Shown here in pieces: positions 6,722 to 7,714 of a stretch of 7,714 bases of DNA. Where the stretch lies: assembly GCA_902782965.1 (NCBI GenBank), contig CACZPG010000089.1, positions 1-7,714 of the forward strand. The letters run 5' to 3'. Positions within the stretch are counted from its first letter, which is position 1, and the number at the start of each line of letters is the position of its first letter. This DNA is from an uncultured Lachnospiraceae bacterium. GTDB taxonomy: Bacteria; Bacillota; Clostridia; Lachnospirales; Lachnospiraceae. The notes under the pieces were generated by a model that worked only from the letters and a program-made list of their open reading frames with translations, was not told where the DNA came from and did not search any database. A program made the position numbers and the translations under genes.

Positions 6722-7714
6722 ATGTCTGAGAAAAAAGCTAAGAAAAAATTCAAATGGTGGAAGATTCCGTTATTTATCATACTGATAGCTGTTCTTGTGG
6801 TGGGAGGTTATCTGGCTTATGTATTTCTTTCTTATTCAAGAATAGAAGATAATCTTGCACTTCAGCCGGAAGGAAATGCTACTGATATGGCAACTACCGG
6901 TCAGGAATATACCATTGTCAGTTATAATCTGGGCTTCGGTGCTTATACTGATGATTTCACATTCTTTATGGATGAAGGTAAGGAGAGCAGGGCCAGATCT
7001 AAGGAAAGTGTTATTAACTGTATTGATAACACGGCTGATACAGCACTATCATATGATCCTGATTTTGTTCTTTTCCAGGAGGTGGATATTGGTTCAACAA
7101 GAAGTCATCAGGTTGAGGAAAGGAATCAGATTAATGATAAGTTTGCGGCAGCAGGTGCATATGATAATGTATTTGCCCAGAATTATCATTCGGCATATCT
7201 GATGTATCCTATTACCGAACCGCATGGTGCTTCTAAGTCAGGACTTCTGACACAGAGTAAATGCGATATAACCTCTGCGCTTAGAAGAAGTCTTCCTATA
7301 GCAACAGGCTTCAAGAAGATGCTTGATCTGGACAGATGTTATTCTATTTCCAGAATTCCGGTTGATGACGGTAAAGAACTGGTTCTTATAAATCAGCACC
7401 TTTCAGCATATGGTACAGATGCAGCGCAGGGAAATGCACAGCTGGAAATGCTTTTTGCAGATATGAAGGCTGAATATGATAAGGGGAATTATGTTATTTG
7501 CGGTGGTGACTTCAATCATGATTTCACAGTAGATTCTAAAGAGTATTTCAATCCGGGAACTGACAAGACCTATACCTGGTGCGAGCCATTCCCTGATGAC
7601 ATTATTCCTGAAGGCTTCACAAAGCAGACTGACTATGCTGAGGGGATGATACCATCTACAAGATACACTAATGAACCTTATGTACCGGGCAAGTCTTTTA
7701 CGGTTATTCTCGAC
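6722..7714 (+). CDS. Membrane-anchored endonuclease/exonuclease/phosphatase (EEP) fold protein, 3' end outside window
   Basis: Open frame of 331 codons running off the window without a stop. A very basic N-terminus (KKAKKKFKWWK) precedes one membrane helix (about 15-37), then a short linker and an EEP (DNase I-like) catalytic domain from about residue 62. Visible metal-site and catalytic motifs are N69 in SYNLGFG, E120 in FQEVD, H226 in NQHLSAYG, and D263 and N265 in GGDFNHD. The final D331 in FTVILD fits the start of the next conserved strand; the last Asp-His pair lies beyond the edge. The basic start before the helix predicts the catalytic domain outside the cytoplasm (positive-inside rule). 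EEP enzymes hydrolyse phosphodiesters or phosphomonoesters in nucleic acids, sphingomyelin or phosphoinositides. The substrate here is unknown, and a surface nuclease or a phospholipid or glycan phosphodiesterase are both possible. It starts 12 bases after the SGNH stop, so it is cotranscribed with it. Confidence 0.88.
   Translation, partial: MSEKKAKKKFKWWKIPLFIILIAVLVVGGYLAYVFLSYSRIEDNLALQPEGNATDMATTGQEYTIVSYNLGFGAYTDDFTFFMDEGKESRARSKESVINCIDNTADTALSYDPDFVLFQEVDIGSTRSHQVEERNQINDKFAAAGAYDNVFAQNYHSAYLMYPITEPHGASKSGLLTQSKCDITSALRRSLPIATGFKKMLDLDRCYSISRIPVDDGKELVLINQHLSAYGTDAAQGNAQLEMLFADMKAEYDKGNYVICGGDFNHDFTVDSKEYFNPGTDKTYTWCEPFPDDIIPEGFTKQTDYAEGMIPSTRYTNEPYVPGKSFTVILD

Noticed and set aside
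6855..7202. Open frame of 115 codons in another + frame near the end of the window
   Set aside because: It lies wholly within the EEP gene, which has intact catalytic motifs and a strong ribosome binding site; the overlapping product shows no recognisable domain.

Overview
The window looks like chromosomal DNA from a low-to-mid GC Gram-positive Clostridia, most likely the Lachnospiraceae (Butyrivibrio/Roseburia-like). This is an inference from AGA/GGA-rich codon use, AGGA-type ribosome binding sites, two TTG starts supported by ribosome binding sites, and the protein families present. No 16S or housekeeping marker is in the window, so the assignment is tentative.

All seven genes lie on the + strand with short gaps. 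Positions 23-3224 hold a tight group: a membrane-bound HD-GYP signalling protein, a 61-residue zinc-ribbon protein, and a membrane-anchored GH25 muramidase that starts 2 bases after the zinc-ribbon stop. A 110-base gap (3225-3334) is the only sizeable intergenic region. It has a possible promoter overlapped by an inverted repeat. After it come a patatin-like lipid hydrolase (3335-4192), an MBOAT membrane O-acyltransferase (4237-5658), a membrane-anchored SGNH hydrolase-fold protein (5675-6709), and a membrane-anchored endonuclease/exonuclease/phosphatase (EEP) fold protein (6722 to the window end, incomplete). No convincing intrinsic terminator was seen anywhere, so read-through across the whole set is possible.

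The strongest functional unit is the MBOAT + SGNH pair. In known systems (AlgI with AlgJ/AlgX, PatA/PatB) such pairs move an acyl group, usually acetyl, across the membrane onto an extracytoplasmic glycan. The GH25 enzyme, the SGNH protein and the EEP protein share one design: a single N-terminal membrane helix followed by an extracytoplasmic catalytic domain, in two of them after a clearly acidic, Ser/Thr/Ala-rich stem. The common theme is therefore cell-surface glycan or lipid modification. The HD-GYP protein suggests, but does not prove, a cyclic-di-GMP link. I see no mobile element, CRISPR array, tRNA or rRNA. Nothing here is certain to be a new system; the most interesting candidate is the three-gene MBOAT-SGNH-EEP cassette with its patatin and muramidase neighbours.
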